Shown: one piece after another, positions 25,481 to 38,367 of the stretch
How the letters are laid out: each line of letters begins with the position of its first letter
Numbering within the stretch: position 1 is the first letter of the stretch
Source of the DNA: Prochilodus magdalenae
Taxonomy: Eukaryota; Chordata; Actinopteri; Characiformes; Prochilodontidae
Direction: 5' to 3'
NCBI GenBank assembly: GCA_024036415.1
Contig: JAMWET010001283.1
Coordinates: 62,001-126,000, forward strand
DNA length: 64,000 nt
Made by a program: the position numbers and the translations under genes
The notes under the pieces: model-generated
What the model saw: only the letters and a program-made list of their open reading frames with translations
The model's database searches: none
Told to the model about the DNA's origin: nothing

Positions 25481-25794
25481 GGAGAGTAAAACAGAAAATC
25501 GAGAGTTTTAAGTCGTTTGCATTGTTAAATGAACCGTTCACTGCAAAACTGCTAGGCCGTTTAATGTGGTTCTCACGCCAGTTAAACGCTGGACACCCAT
25601 ACAGTAAGATGATTTTCTCATCCGTTCGTATGTGATGTGAATTGTTTTCAAGTAACGTAAAGCACTGTGCTGAGATGACCACCATCTCGCAGATACTCAA
25701 GACGTTGGCGCCCTGTTATTATTTATTTGCTTCACGTCAGCTTTTCCGCTTGCAATATTAAACAGGAACTTGACAGGAACTCAGTCCGGTAGCG

Positions 25795-25870
25795 GAGCTA
25801 ACGCTAGCTAGTACAAACTTAGCCAGCTAGCTGGCTGGCTGGCTAGCAAGCTAGCTAGTTGCTGCCTAGC
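25795..25870. repeat. GCTA/CTGG short tandem cluster
   Basis: Runs of GCTAGCTAG and (CTGG)n with self-complementary GCTAGC units lie in the first lyst intron just downstream of the candidate promoter. They could form hairpins. No function can be assigned. Confidence 0.6.
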
Positions 25871-26115
25871 CTATAAATTCACGTTACGTTTTTGCGAATA
25901 ATTGTCAGGTTGCACTAGCAAGTAGTGGGATGTGGCGTGTTAATAAAAGGGTGCGGTAATATTAAAGGCTTCGTGATGAATAAAAAGCAATAACCACAAG
26001 CTGGGTATTTGTGCACTTCACTGAACGGAAGTAATCAGTATTTATTTGTATAGCCATCTGTCAAACAGTGAGGATGTCAGTGCCTGGTAACTGTAATTCT
26101 CCTTTGTTCTTTTAG

Positions 26116-26331
26116 GAGGTTGTTTAGGAGACACAACGCAGTTCGACACAGACGATGCTTTTGGTGCAGCCATAGATGAGAGTCGAGAGAAATCTTGACA
26201 CCTGATGACAGCTCGATAGGTCTTTTATCCCCCTTGGAACTTAACGGGTCATGGCCAGTAGACAGCCAATTGATCTTAGCCTTGCCTGGGAAAAGTATAT
26301 GGATTATCATGCCCAGGAAGCAGATCTTCAG
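26116..26331 (+). CDS. lyst: lyst upstream exon with ATG (coding part 26251-26331)
   Basis: The exon is bounded by acceptor TTCTTTTAG (to 26115) and donor CAG|GTGAGC (26332). The first 135 bases would be untranslated; an in-frame TAA lies 9 bases before the ATG at 26251, which has G at -3 and G at +4. The 27 codons start MASRQPIDLSLAWEKYMDYH and end at phase 0. The peptide resembles no domain I can name. It splices in frame to the next upstream exon and then to the conserved lyst start exon, so it is either an N-terminal extension of lyst or an upstream start whose use would alter the protein. In mammals the corresponding exons are regarded as untranslated. Confidence 0.6.
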
Positions 26332-28689
26332 GTGAGCATCAACAATATGCACTCTTTGCTGCTGATATTGTTCTGTCATGGTTGAGTTGAGTTTGGCAGA
26401 GAGGTTTTTGCATTAATTTTAATGTTATTTTGTCAAAACATATTTGATCTTGCCGGTTCAGTCTTATTCATGCTGACATCAGTGCAGCCTATTAGTCAAG
26501 TCCTATCTGTCACAAGTTGTATAACGATTACTGGATTTCATTGTGAAATTATACTAAGGTACTAATACTAATTATACCAGGCATATAGTAATGCATAGTG
26601 ATGGTGGAGATTTTTAGTTATTTATGAATATGCTAAAGCAAGGGAAAGATGGCGTTGATTAAAAGGGTGTAACTTGCAGCTTAGGGGTAATGGTTCCAAC
26701 TAGACTAAGCAGTCATGTGTTTCCTGCTGAAGCATTAAAGAGGGGTTTCTCTGAGCTTTTTTATACCACCCAGTCCCTGGCTGTACTAATCATGAGACTC
26801 TGATTAGCTTCCCCTGCCTGGAGCAAGGCTTTGAGTTGTGTGCTGTTCATGAAGAGTAGGCACGCACGCAGACAGATTCACAGATAGACTGAAAACAAGT
26901 GCAGGGTTAGAATCAGGAGGATGTAAACTTGAGCTTCTCTGAAGAAGTATTCATTTCATATCTAAGTTTTTGTTTTAAGTGGCTGGATGTTCTTGATAGC
27001 CTCAGTATTAGGAGGTGACCACATAGTCATTCTGCTTACCAAGGTTCACAGAGTAAAAGTGCTCTCTGCAGAATTGAATGTTTATTAGTCATCTGAAGGT
27101 TAAACAGCTTAGTAGCTGTATTCTAGTGGAGAATAATACTTTTTAGTGATTTCATTCATTTTAGTGTTTTGATCTTAATAAGCAGCAAATTTGGCCATGT
27201 ATATGGAGTAATTCCAATTTTATGAGCAGTTAAGGGCAAAATTTAAAATATAAATAAATTTAAATTCTTTGCACTGTTAAAGCAACATTTCAGGATAAAT
27301 TAATCTAAGCCTGCTATGCTTCATTCATGTTAGTAAAGCTGTTTGGCAAAGGCCAAAAGGTATATTCATTTATCCCTTTAACCCACTTAAAGAGGTAAAA
27401 CCTTCTGTCAGCCTAGGTGTCTGTTACTGTCACAGCTTGTTTTATTGGTTAAATGGTTAAAACAAGAGATTCATGAAACAAAATAAAATAAAGAAATGGC
27501 TGTTGCATCAGCAGGAAGGTGCTGGGTTCACATGCCAGGACTGACTGGCTATCCTTCTGTAGCCTCAGGCACCTAATCCCTGTGTTTGAGCCATGTGTTG
27601 TTTACTATGGATATCTGTTCTGTATTTCTGTATCAGACTAAAACTGTGTTAAAAGTGCTCTTATACTCATTGTTATGACTGTAAGGTGTGAATGCTGCAC
27701 CAAAAAACAAAGTCTATAGTTGATTACATTACTGAGCATCACTGCAACACTTTGGCTTTAGAACCTGTCGTTTCTGTTTGATGCAGAATGTTTGAAGTGA
27801 GGATTAATCATTACTGATAAATAGAAACAGCTGCAAACACAAGTGTAGCCTGTAGTGTCCATGTGCATGCATGCATAAAGCCTGTGCAACAAGGGGATTT
27901 ACAATGCGTTTGACGCCACGGTGATGGTAGGATACTGCCAAATTGAGTAGAGGTGTGCTTTTTCAAAGGTGTATGAAAAAAATCTGTACCTTATCTTACC
28001 TGATGGCCCTCTAAATGGGCTGGTAGCTCTAAAGGCTAGTTATGTCTTCAACAATTTAAGGCTTAAATGATCATGACAATAAATAAAATGATAATTTGTT
28101 ACACTGTTATTCTTGTGTGACTCGTAATCTACTCTTGAACCTAGAGAACTTTTCCAATTTGCCTTAGTCTATCTTAACAGAGCTGATCATGCATGATTTC
28201 TTTTTTTGCATGGAGTTTTAACTTGTATTTGTGAATGCATCTATAAACTTTCTTTTCAAACAGAAATATAGCTGCATAATATATAATATACTGCCTCTTT
28301 TGTAACTTTGTCTAGAAAATATATATTGGAATTTGGAATCTAAATAGGGCCTGAAAAAGATTTTTCTTTAGTTTTCTTTAGCAACGTTTGTGGAGAGTGA
28401 TTACTATGTCCATGATTGCACTTTAGGCATTGTAAAATAGCCGGAGGTTTAATGAGTGATCAATAGCCAAGGGTTATTTGCATTATCAGTAATGATTTTT
28501 ATCAGTAATGATAATGTTGTTTTAGGTAACTATGCAGTTTTATATTATGTACTATGCAGTACTATGCATGTACTATGCAGGTTCCTTGACACTTTGCTTT
28601 TTTAACACACTTAGGTCAGATAATCTAGTTAATGCCAAGTTTTGCTGACTCTGTTGCAACGTTTTGAAATGTGTTGCTAGCATTAAATT

Positions 28690-28722
<33 letters not shown>

Positions 28723-30940
28723 ATGTATGTGTAGAAGTGTGGCAAGTGCTCATTAAATATAGGGATGGGTAATGATACTTGGTACTAAATTGGTACCAGT
28801 TCTGGTCGGTCAGTAATGAAATATCTATGAGACCAAACAGTACTGCTATTAGTGTTATGTAGAACTAATTCATTGTATGTAGCAGGCATTTTCAAATAAC
28901 TGGAGCCAAACTGGATGGGTAATTGTGTTCTTTGTGATAAATCCATTTGCATATCTCTCGGAACCATAACAAATTTCAATGCAATGCGTCCAGTTCTTTT
29001 ACTGGTTGAAAAAGTAAAATGTTCAAAAACTTTACTAAATGTAATGGTAATGCAGCTAAAAGCAATATATTGTAGAGTAAGGGATCTTCTTCATATATTC
29101 CACAGACTCAAAAGACAGGAGTACAAAAACACTAAGCTGACTGCGCATCACACTCAATGCTAACCCACCAAAAACAAAGCCTCAGCTAAGCTGGAATGCT
29201 GAAAACAAAGGCTTACTACTACGTGGTTAAAAGTTGGAACAAAAAAATTAAACGAGAAGCCTTGTGTTTAAAACTACAGATAGGATAATATGATCTTTTT
29301 CTGTTGAGGACATTGAAACTTTTCCAGCTTTAAATAAATAACTAGGATACCTGAATGCGCTAATCACCTTTTCGATGGGGAAGTATTAAGTCTGTATTAG
29401 CTTTGCATAAATCACTAACTGTTAGGTAGCCTGAGCTTGACTTTGGTGTGATTTGTTTTGACAACAAGGTTGCCAAAATTCTGTGTTGCTTCTGGTGGGT
29501 TTTATTTTTAACTGTGTGGAGATGATCACAGACCTTTCACATCTTGCATTTATTTGTTTTGGCACCAGTTTATTCAGAGTACTATCTTTATCGAAAAGTA
29601 ATATCTTAATATCGTAAAAGTAAAAAAAAAAAAGGCGTCTCTAATATAAGGCTTAAAATAATTTTCTGATAAGGTTGTTTTAAAAAAAAAACTCTGTGAA
29701 AGAGTAGAATATGTAGTATGTGGACATAATATTATTTGGAAAAAATTGTGTTCCTTATTCCATGTCTAATAATTGTTTATTGACCTAAATAATAAAGAAA
29801 CTGAAGCAGTTGACCCAATGCATAAAGATTTGCAGTTTAGGACATATAGAAATCATTTCTCTAAGCAGAGTTTTTGCTACAGTGACTGGCGAGGAGTGAT
29901 GGTGTTGCTTAAAGTTGTTAATTTAACTACTCAAGCTCAAGACTCTCTCCTCTGCCAGAATGTCCCTATAACGTCAAAGAGATGACCCAGCATTTGGACA
30001 TGTGCTGGAGTTTGCTCTCCATCACTATCTGAGAGCCTTATTTTAGTGACTTAATTAGCCCAACTTTAAACATCTTCAGAGACCTTCACACCTGGAGGTT
30101 AATGGAGCCTTATTTAGGGTGAAGTTTTGTATAATTTACTCTTTATATAATTTACTGTTTTATTATTAGTAGGGCTGAAAAATGAATGAATTTTATTTTG
30201 AAATCACAATTTAAGAGTGCAATATTCAAATCGAAATAGCCGCAACTTTAATTATAGGCTATTTAATCCACACTGTGTCCAAAATGGGTAAACGTGAACA
30301 CATCATAGCTTGAACACTGCCTGTAGATGAGTTAGACTTATCAGAGGCAGACAGAAACTATAGACAGTGACATCAACACCACAGCGAACTAAGAAGAGGA
30401 TGCTCTTTTCCTACTGACTTTGGTTACCAGAAAACAATTGCAATTTAAACAGTTGCAATTAGATATTCTTCCCAAATCACAGTTGCGGTTATTTAGGGAG
30501 TGAATAATTACTCACATATTCACTGAGCATTTCTGCTAGATATGCGGCAAAAATATGTAGGAATGTTGCTAATATTGCAGCATATGAAAGCTTCCTATTA
30601 TTACTGTGTTGTATTGAAGTGGGACCACAAATCTATGAAGGAGGCTTGAAATGTAAATGAAGAACAAGTTCAATGAAGTTTTAAAGATAAACAAACAAAT
30701 ACTAAATCTTTTTATCTTAGCTAACGTTAATAGCCAAGACGCATCATATTTCACCACATAACAGTGAGTTTGTGAGTAGTTAATTAGCTGATATCAATTC
30801 ACTAAAATAAACTGATGAATTCAGTGAAGTCTTATTGCATTAAGTGGAGTAGAGTATAAGGTTAATGAAGTTATATTTTTAATGAACTCATTTTTTGCAG
30901 CTAGGCCAAATAGTGTCTTACAAATCTAATATAGCTGGTG
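26332..30940 (+). other. lyst: lyst intron, repeat-poor first part
   Basis: This is non-coding intron. A tRNA-like B-box (GCTGGGTTCACATGCCAGGA) at about 27527 suggests an old SINE to about 27660. An (AT)n microsatellite lies at about 28689-28715. MITE-like sequence begins with GGGATGGGTAATGATACTTGG (about 28763), and another candidate with GTAGGGCTGAAAAATG at about 30170-30500. No exon recognised. Confidence 0.5.
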
Positions 30941-31019
30941 TTGGTTTATTTTATTTTATTTTATTAGGCCTCATTTGTTTTGGGGTTTTTTTTTGTTTTT
31001 GTTTTTTTTCCATTTTGTT

Positions 31020-31395
31020 GAGTCCCCGAGTGGTGTTCAGGAGCCCTGAACTGTTTTGTGCAGTCTGATGGTGATCATTTGAGGGCAGCCTTGTCTGCCC
31101 GAGGGTGGCCATTGGCAGACATGAGCAGGCCCTGCAGCAGAACTTGGCACAGCTGCAGGGCCTGACCCAAGCACTAGCGCAGGCTCCGTCTGTGAACCTC
31201 TGCCCGCTCCTGAACGTTACTCTGGAGAACCGGGAGGATGTTGTGGGTTCCTCCTGCAGCGTTTGCTTATCATTTGATACCCAGCCCATGCAGCTGGGCC
31301 ACACGTGCCTCTCCACTGAGGAGCATCAGGCCCTAATACGAGACGGTCGCTGCATGTATTGCGTTCTGGCAAGACACCGTCAACCTGCCTAACCT
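31020..31395 (+). pseudogene. Ty3/gypsy gag fragment
   Basis: The open segment reads like the end of a fish gypsy-type gag: RHEQALQQNLAQLQGLTQAL and later DTQPMQLGHTCLSTEEHQAL followed by DGRCMYCVLARH. The last is the CCHC zinc knuckle with its usual lead-in but a damaged spacing and last Cys. It has no start or LTR. It is a decayed endogenous retrotransposon piece in a lyst intron. Confidence 0.7.
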
Positions 31396-31429
31396 TAGTC
31401 TGGGACAACCCCGGCAGACCCTTCACCTC

Positions 31430-31637
31430 TCCCTCGTGTGTGTGTGTGTGTAAATATGTATATATGTCGCATGTTTAAAGTGACTCAGTAAGGTCTGTGT
31501 GTGCGCGTGTTAGGGATGAGTGTTTTGTACTGTGTGTAATGTTACTCTGTGCACTGTGAGCTACTGTAACAAAAGACAAAATCCTTGTATGTGTAAACTT
31601 GGCAAATAAAGCTTGATTCTCATTCTGATTCTGACTA
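31430..31637 (+). mobile_element. LINE 3' end with GATTCTGATTCTG tail
   Basis: The TG-rich 3' region ends in GCAAATAAAGCTTGATTCTC then ATTCTGATTCTG, the poly-signal plus GATTCT tail typical of one fish LINE group. It separates the gypsy gag fragment from the gypsy pol fragment. Confidence 0.55.
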
Positions 31638-31699
31638 CAAGCTGATGCAGCTAGCATTGGTAAACCAATAGCTTACTTGTCTAAGATGTTGAATAAACA

Positions 31700-32730
31700 T
31701 TAAATCCTTGTGCTCCAGCTGTATAGTCTGGTGGTAACGCATTTGGCCGGAAGAGATAATTTGATTGCTGATGCCTTCTCCAGGCTGCATCCAAAGGATG
31801 GTCTGAGTTGGTGATGTTTGACTTGGTAATATTTTTAAATTTTGCTTTATTTGCTTTAAGAAGATGGCATTCTTGGTGAATGGTGTGCATAGAAAATATT
31901 GTAAAAATAATGTTTTTGAGTTTTGAATGTGTTGAGTTTAATACCATTAAAGAGAACAAAAAAAACCCAAAAACTAATCAATAAAAAAGGAGGTTAATTG
32001 GTGATAAAATAAATGGTATGGGGGTTCTTTCTTTTTCTTTTTTTGGGGAGATTGGAGAGAGAGAAAGTTATTGGCTATGGGCAGATACTGATTTTCATGT
32101 TGGACCACATGTGGGTGCCAATCACTAGGCTCTTTTTAAACTGTGGGCTCAGCCAGAAGTGGTGGCTGGAGCAGTGGCGGGAAACAGTGGTGCTTTGAAC
32201 GTCAGACTCTTCGAGAGTAAGGTTTTTCGCTGCTTGGGTCTCTCGCTCTTTCTCATCTTTCCTGTAGACATCCTTCTATCAACATATTAAACCTGAACGC
32301 AACTATGAACAGCTTGAGCTGGCCAACCACGAGATCATAATCTTATCTGCTCCCCACTACTTACATTTAGCAAAGCAAATTTATGAACCCTCATCAAGCC
32401 AGGTGGGCGCTCCTCTTTGCCTGTTTGACTTCCTGCTTTCATACAGGCTGGGCCTTAGGAATGCCAAACCAGATGCCCTCTCCCGCCAATGGGAAAACTC
32501 CTCAGTCGATCAGGTGCCACAAACTATCATCCCTGGGTCCGGCTTTGTGGTGCCTGTTCGTTGCGGGGTAGAGTATGCAGTGAGACGTGCCTCTCTGGGA
32601 GGCTTTACATTCCCACAGCATTTCGAAAAAGTGGGTTCACGGCCCATCCTGGGGTCATCCGGAAGCTGGAGTTTACTTAGCGATGCTTCTGGTGGCCCCA
32701 CATGGAAAGTGAAATTGATGGTTAGTGGTT
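31700..32730 (+). pseudogene. Ty3/gypsy pol fragment (RNase H end and start of integrase)
   Basis: Two RNase H-end pieces are seen: THLAGRDNLIADAFSRLHP (about 31732-31790) and, later, ERNYEQLELANHEIIIL with RLGLRNAKPDALSRQWE (about 32297-32490). Then AHPGVIRKLEF and RCFWWPHME (about 32640-32710) match the zinc-binding HHCC start of gypsy integrase in a shifted frame. Stops and frameshifts break it. Two different DALSR-type ends suggest two partial copies. Confidence 0.7.
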
Positions 32731-34822
32731 AGTTGTTTTCTGACAAGTGTAAACTAAAATAAAATGCATTTCCCAAATATTACACGTTTACTACAGAAAA
32801 GAGACTGTAAGAAAAGGTGTTGACGGTGTACCCTATTCTCTTTAGAATAAGGACATGCGTCAGAATGTATCTGTAGTTTCATTTAAGTGAAATTGAAAAT
32901 TAGGAACCCTGCGACTAAAAAGCCAACACAAGGGATGCTGGTGTAGTAAAACTGGAAAGTTTTAGGTTCAGATCCCTCGGGTGACCTGGTCTATACCTGG
33001 TTGTGCCACTGGGCTTGCCAATTAAACACTCACTCGCAAATTTGTTTACAGTCAATGGCTAATTTAATGATCACAGGGCAGGGGCTACTGACTCGCAGAG
33101 CATGGTCACCAATAGCTGTAGAGCTTAATAGACTTAGAACTAGGCTGACAGATTTTGCAAAACGACCCATGTTTTACATCCCACATGGTTTAGATGCCAC
33201 CTGTTTGCCTTTCTTCCATCTGCTCTTTTAAAAACTAAACTCTAAAGACCTTCTGCAGGAAAAACAAAAGTTTAGCAAATGGCTAAAATGCGTGCCACAA
33301 AATGGACAAAACATGCTTTGGAGCTTGTAAGAGTGTTCTTGGGACTGATAAAAGTGTGTCACGTCTTGTAAATTTGTTTTTACTTTTGTCATTTTGTTTT
33401 CTGAAGGAGGACTTCTAGTTCTACTACTGGAAGAATATTTACCCTTTGAGTATCTCTATTTAACTAAACTACAGTACATAGTTTGTGGACTTCGTCCACC
33501 ACTAGTCTTTTATTTCTCAAAGAAAGGGCATCTTACAACATCATTTGTTTCTTCTATAAAAATAAGATGGGGGAGATTTTGTGTAGCATTTTAATTGTAA
33601 ATGTAGTTATGTTGTTGCTTAGAGTTACTATTTCATGTTACCAAATCATATTATTCTTAAATGAAGGAAATAAAAAAATAAAAAAATAAACATTTGCATA
33701 GTCCTATTTGAACTTGTGTGTATGCTACTGATATGTTTTCTGACACAGCACATGGGAAGACCTATTCCACAAAAAAAGAACTGCCAAATAAAGTTCACAC
33801 TGTGTCATAAATCATTTAGGTTTGCAATGTTTTGTGAACGTACAGGGCAGAGTCTGCTTACCTGCTCTGACCCAGAAATTCTGCACAATTATGTTAAGTT
33901 GCTCAAAGCAGTTTTACCAAGAACGGGAATAAGCCAGATGAGCAAGCCAACGGTGGCAAAGAAAAAACTATGCCAAGTGCACAAGGAAGAAACCTTGAGG
34001 GGAATCAAGACTCAAAGGTTAATCCATTCTCCTCTAGTTAACACTATATCAGTTCAATAACAGATTGAGAAGAGCAGTATGAATAGATTATATGATTCTA
34101 CAATTAGTATACAGTATTAAATGTAGAGGAAAATCTTTATATTGTCCATACTTAAATTATGATACTGAAAATAATATTTTCATTGGATTGACTTTAGATG
34201 ACATTATGAAGTTGTTGCTGTGCCTCTGAAGTTACTAGTACCATCTAGTGCCAATTCACAAAAATGTACCTTTGAAAAGGCTAGAGGGGACCACCACGGC
34301 CCGATGTCTGACCTGGATTGGCCCAAAAGCTGTTTACAGGGATTCATAATCCCAAATCAAGTCTGTTAATCTTTACAAGGCTTTAATAGAGACAGTGTCA
34401 TAATGTTGTATACATAGTGTAATTTGCTGTGCATGACTGGTGCAGACCAGTAGATGTTTTTTGAACACGTTGTAGTTTGTGGTGAAATTCTTTTCATTTT
34501 TAAAAAATATAAAGGTGTTGTGTCTATGCATCAGAATGTTGTGTGACATACTGTGTATTATAAAATGTAATTTAAGTATTGTACTATGAGATTCTTTGCC
34601 ATATTGGGCGTCCATTGTGTTTTATTTATATATTATTTTTTTAATGCAATTTACTATCAATGGAAATCAATGAAGCTGATTAATGGGTAAACAATTTTAT
34701 TTATGTCTAAAGTCAAAAACACAATCTTTTGTATTTTCCTATATGCTTTATAGAAGTACTAAATCAGTAGAATATTTTATGTTGTAATTATGATTGCTCT
34801 CTTATCTGTCTTTTGTTTGTAG
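32731..34822 (+). other. lyst: lyst intron with short repeats
   Basis: This is intron. A tRNA-like B-box (TAGGTTCAGATCCCTCGGGT) near 32960 suggests an old SINE. 33226-33420 repeats the sequence seen at 165-440. The 114-codon frame at 33716-34060 starts at an ATG, is basic and has no motif I recognise; it lacks flanking splice evidence, so I do not call it a gene. Confidence 0.5.
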
Positions 34823-34914
34823 GTCAGTCTGCGGTACTTAGAAAGCTTCCTGTGTTTATTCCACTGTGTGCAACAGTTCAGTGAGCCTGAGGCGAAGGAT
34901 GCCCTCAAGTTCTG
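34823..34914 (+). CDS. lyst: lyst upstream exon 2 (candidate coding)
   Basis: The exon has acceptor TTTTGTTTGTAG and donor TG|GTATGT and is open throughout in the frame set by the preceding exon: 30 codons plus 2 bases, reading VSLRYLESFLCLFHCVQQFS, then EPEAKDALKF. Its phase-2 end joins the first base of the 46589 exon to give Cys, then Ser-Asp and the conserved lyst start Met in frame. The aliphatic/aromatic pattern looks like an amphipathic helical segment. Whether this is translated in vivo cannot be told from the sequence alone. Confidence 0.6.
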
Positions 34915-35100
34915 GTATGTTTCTTTTTCTATTTTGGACATATTTGTGCATTGTGAACGTTTGAATGTACAGGTTTAAAACTCCTTGGTGGTCTTGTGTT
35001 CTGTAAAACTTTGGCTGGCAAAACTTGGCCACTGTAGTCATTTACAATACTGATGCTTTTAGGATGTGGTGTAAACTGGATGCGAGTTGAAATGGTTTTA
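34915..35100 (+). other. lyst: Start of the 11.7-kb lyst intron
   Basis: Short unique-looking intron sequence before a block of nested mobile elements that fills most of this intron to 46588. Confidence 0.5.
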
Positions 35101-35239
35101 CCTATATCCGAATCAGAATTCTACACAAGGAATTAAGTTTCAGCAGTTTGTGTCTCCCTAGTACTGACAGTGCACAATATACACAATGACTACACATATA
35201 CACAATATACAATAATAAACAAACTACAAATAATGCAGT

Positions 35240-35971
35240 TTACACATTGTTTACAAACAGTGTAAGGCAGTAGTGTTGAGGTAGTGCAACAGGATTAGTG
35301 TACATATATGGGTGTATATATGACTGTGGTGTATAATCTGGCATGTGAGTGAAACCTGTGAACACTATGGAGGAATAACTATGCTTATCGATCTCCCTTC
35401 GATAAGCAGACTTGTCACAGTCTTGGAAGAGTCCGATGAGAGTAGTATCATCTGCAAACTTTAGGAGTTTAATAGATGGCTCTTTAGAGGTGCAGTCATT
35501 AGTGTAGAGAGAATACAACTTTGGGTCGAGAACATACCCTTGAGGAGCACCAGGGCTGACAGTGAGCTGGGAGAGCTTAGAAGAGAGGATTTCTGGGATG
35601 ATCATGTTGAATGCTGAGCTGAAGTCCACAAACAAGATCCTAGCGTATGTACCACGGTAGTCCAGATGTTGAAGGATGTAGTGCAGTCCCATGTTGACTG
35701 CATCCTCTACTGACCTGTTTGCTGAGTAGGCAAACTGTATGAGGTCCAGTAGGTGTCCTGTGAAGTTTTTCAGGTGGGCCAACACCAGTCATTTAAATGA
35801 CTTCATGACCACAGATGTCAGAGTGACTGGCCAGTAGTCATTTAGTTCAGTGGCAGTGGTTTTCTTGGGAACAGGGGTGATGGTGGAGCATTTGAAGCAG
35901 GAGGGAACCTCACACAGCTCCAATGACCTGTTAAATATCTGGAGTAAAGACTGGAGCCAGCTGGTCAGCAC
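35240..35971 (-). pseudogene. LINE reverse transcriptase fragment
   Basis: Two adjoining open frames (35789-35971 and 35240-35785) hold reverse transcriptase motifs from the PVPKK region through the FADD active centre. A single frame change between them breaks the protein, and the upstream part is lost to a SINE and stops. It is the best preserved LINE coding segment in the window. Confidence 0.8.
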
Positions 35972-36108
35972 AGACTTTCAGACAGGAGGGAGAAACAGCA
36001 TCAGGACCTGGTGCTTTCCTGGTCTTTTGTTTCTGGAAAAGCTGGTTCACATTCCTTTCAGGTATCTTAAGTGCAGGCTGTGTGTCATGCCTGAGAGTCA
36101 TAGGGTTT

Positions 36109-36325
36109 TTTTACATTTACATTTACATTTACGGCATTTAGCTGACACTCTTATCCAGAGCGACTTACAAGGTTAGTCATATTACAAGTAGGCCAGCGTA
36201 GTGTTAGGAGTCTTGCCCAAGGACTCTTATTGGTGTAGCACAGCGTAGTCACCCAGACTGGGATTCAAACCAGTCTCCCACATGTGGTGGTGGCTCCCTG
36301 ACAGGTAGTACTGAGCTACACCAAC
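36109..36325 (-). repeat. tRNA-derived SINE, reverse copy
   Basis: It starts with repeated TTTACATTTACATTTACGGC, then AGCTGACACTCTTATCCAGAG and GCGACTTACAAGG, and ends with the reversed B-box GACTGGGATTCAAACC and CTGAGCTACACCAACC. It is the same family as 23961-24173 in opposite orientation and is nested in the minus-strand LINE. Confidence 0.85.
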
Positions 36326-37639
36326 CTTGTCAGAGGTGTGATGTGGGCTGATGGTGCTAAACTGGGCTGAATTAGGGGTGTGAATCTGTCCATCTCAAAC
36401 CTACTATATAAGTCGTTCAGGTCGTTAGCCAGCTCTTTGCTTCAACAGGCAGGCGTGGTCTTGGGAAATTTGCAAACTGATGAAAACCATGCCACGCTGA
36501 TGGAGGATCGCTTGCTGAAAACCTGTTTTTCAGCTATTCAGTGTAGGTTTTTTAGCTACTCTGATCTCCTTGGTCAGTGCTTTCCATGCCTGCTTGAACA
36601 GAGCCTTGTTTCCACTTCTGTTGGCATCTGCTTTGGCCTGACGAAGCTGTCTTAGTTTGGATGTGAACCAAGGCTTGTTGAAATCAGTGCATACAAAACA
36701 GTCTTGCTTCTATGGTCCACTTCTTCACTGTTTTTACTGCAGGCTTTACAGCTTTCAGCTTCTGCCTGTAGCTTGGAAAAAGTTGAACCAGGCAATGATC
36801 AGAGTGTCCAACAGATGCATGGGGAACAGAGCGATAGGCGTTCTTGACAGTAGTGTAGCACAGGTGTCCAGTATGTGTTTATCCCTGATGGGACAGTCAA
36901 TGTGCAGCTCGTATTTCGGGAGCTCATGGTTCAGTTTTGCTCTGGTAAAGTCCCTCAGGATTATAAAAAATGTGAGTCCGGATGTTTCTGTTCAAGGTTA
37001 GTTATTTGGTCAGACAGTGTATGCAGCACATTTCCACGTTCGCCAGATGAATGGCTGGGAGTGCAGTTTGAAATCCCCGCTGACAGAGCTTCACATCTGC
37101 GCTGGTGCACTTCCCCCATCTCAGCGAACTCCAGATAGCCGCTGCTGCTCCAGCAAGAAACTTTCTGGAGTCTTATATTAGCAGTTCCTCTCTGGTGTAA
37201 CAGATCGGATTTGAGTACCAGAACACACAGAAATGGACAGAAACAAGCAAACTACTGGAGAGTTCTGTGGCAGCCATCTGCAGAGCCATCATGGTAATAT
37301 TTAGTTGGAACAGTTTTAACTATAACATCACATGTAACTTAGTTCATCACCTATGCTCTGTTAACTAATGGACTTTTATATAAGAAAAAAAGTTCAATAA
37401 TTCTGCCTGATATATTTTTAACTGCCGTTTAGAATGGCAAAAAAACCTTCCTTTTCTTTTGATGCTTAAAGCACTGAGCCACTTCTTGTGCAGTGCTAGT
37501 TTGTTTTGTTTTTAACGCCTTTTGTCTATGTATCTATGTGCCATATTACCAGAGACAAATTTTCTTTAAATCTATTTAATGGACAATAAAGTTTCCTAAC
37601 TTGTACTAACAAACACCAAGCAAACATTCATCACTTTTT

Positions 37640-38367
37640 TTTTTGTTTTGCTTCAGATCATCAAACAAGTTTAAATATTAGTCAAAGACAACATAAGTAA
37701 ACACAACATGCAGCTTTTAAATGAAGGTTTTTATTATTAAGGGAAACAAAAAAATCCAAACCTACATGGTCCTGTGTGAAAAAGTGTTTGCCTCCTAAAC
37801 CCAGTAACTGAGTTGTAGCTTAGCAGCTACAACTGCAATCAAGTGTTTGTGGTAACTTGCAAGAAGTCTTGCACAGCGGTGTGGCCCTAATGTTCTTTTT
37901 GCTCAGCAGTGGTTTTCGTCTTGGCACTCTGCCATGCAGGCCATTTTTGCCCAATCTCTTTCTTATGGTGGAGTCATGACTGCTGACCTCAACTGAGGCA
38001 AGTGAGACTGAGGTCATTTGGATCTTGGCATGATGTCTAGAGTATCTTTTGATCTACTTCGCTTTGTCAGGCAGGTTCGTTTAAGTGATTTCTTGAGTGA
38101 GAACAGGTGTGGCAGTAATCAGGCCTGGGTGTGGCTAAAGACATTGAAGGTGTGATAAACCAGTTATGTTTTTACTGGGGGGCAAACACTTTTTCACAAA
38201 GGGCCATGTAGGTTTAGATATTTTTCTCCCTTAATAATAAAAACTGCATTTTATGTTTTATGTTTACATTTTATTTATTTGTTTGATGATCTGAAACATT
38301 TAAGAGTGACAAACATGCAAAAAATAAGAAATCATGAAGGGGGCAAACACTTTTTCACACCACTGTA
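37640..38367. mobile_element. Non-autonomous DNA transposon (copy 1)
   Basis: The right end reads AAGGGGGCAAACACTTTTTC then ACACCACTGTA. Inverted words near the left include GTGTGAAAAAGTGTTTGCC (about 37776) and TTTAAATATTAGTCAAAGAC. Both sides carry TTATTATTAAGGG or its complement. A related copy lies at 49372-49800. The middle (GCAATCAAGTGTTTGTGGTAA, TTGCCCAATCTCTTTCTTA) resembles a vestigial transposase on the minus strand but has no open frame. Confidence 0.6.

Larger units (their letters stand above)
35105..37250 (-). mobile_element. Jockey/L2-like LINE, degenerate
   Basis: Read on the minus strand, the order is endonuclease-end words (from about 37140), then a linker with KLNHELPKYELHIDCPIRDK and DFNKPWFTSKLRQLRQAKAD with KEIRVAKK (about 36930-36500). 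Reverse transcriptase follows: [60 protein letters not shown] (first catalytic acid), APQGYVLDPKLYSLYTND and LLKFADDTTLIG (the FADD catalytic centre is intact). Frame breaks between 35785 and 35789 and further up make it non-functional. The plus-strand left edge GAATCAGAATTC is the LINE tail. A SINE is inserted at 36109-36325. Confidence 0.8.

Noticed and set aside
33716..34060. 114-codon plus-strand frame starting with MCMLLICFLTQH
   Set aside because: No recognisable domain, no splice or promoter context, inside a lyst intron; length is compatible with chance. Sequence search would settle it.
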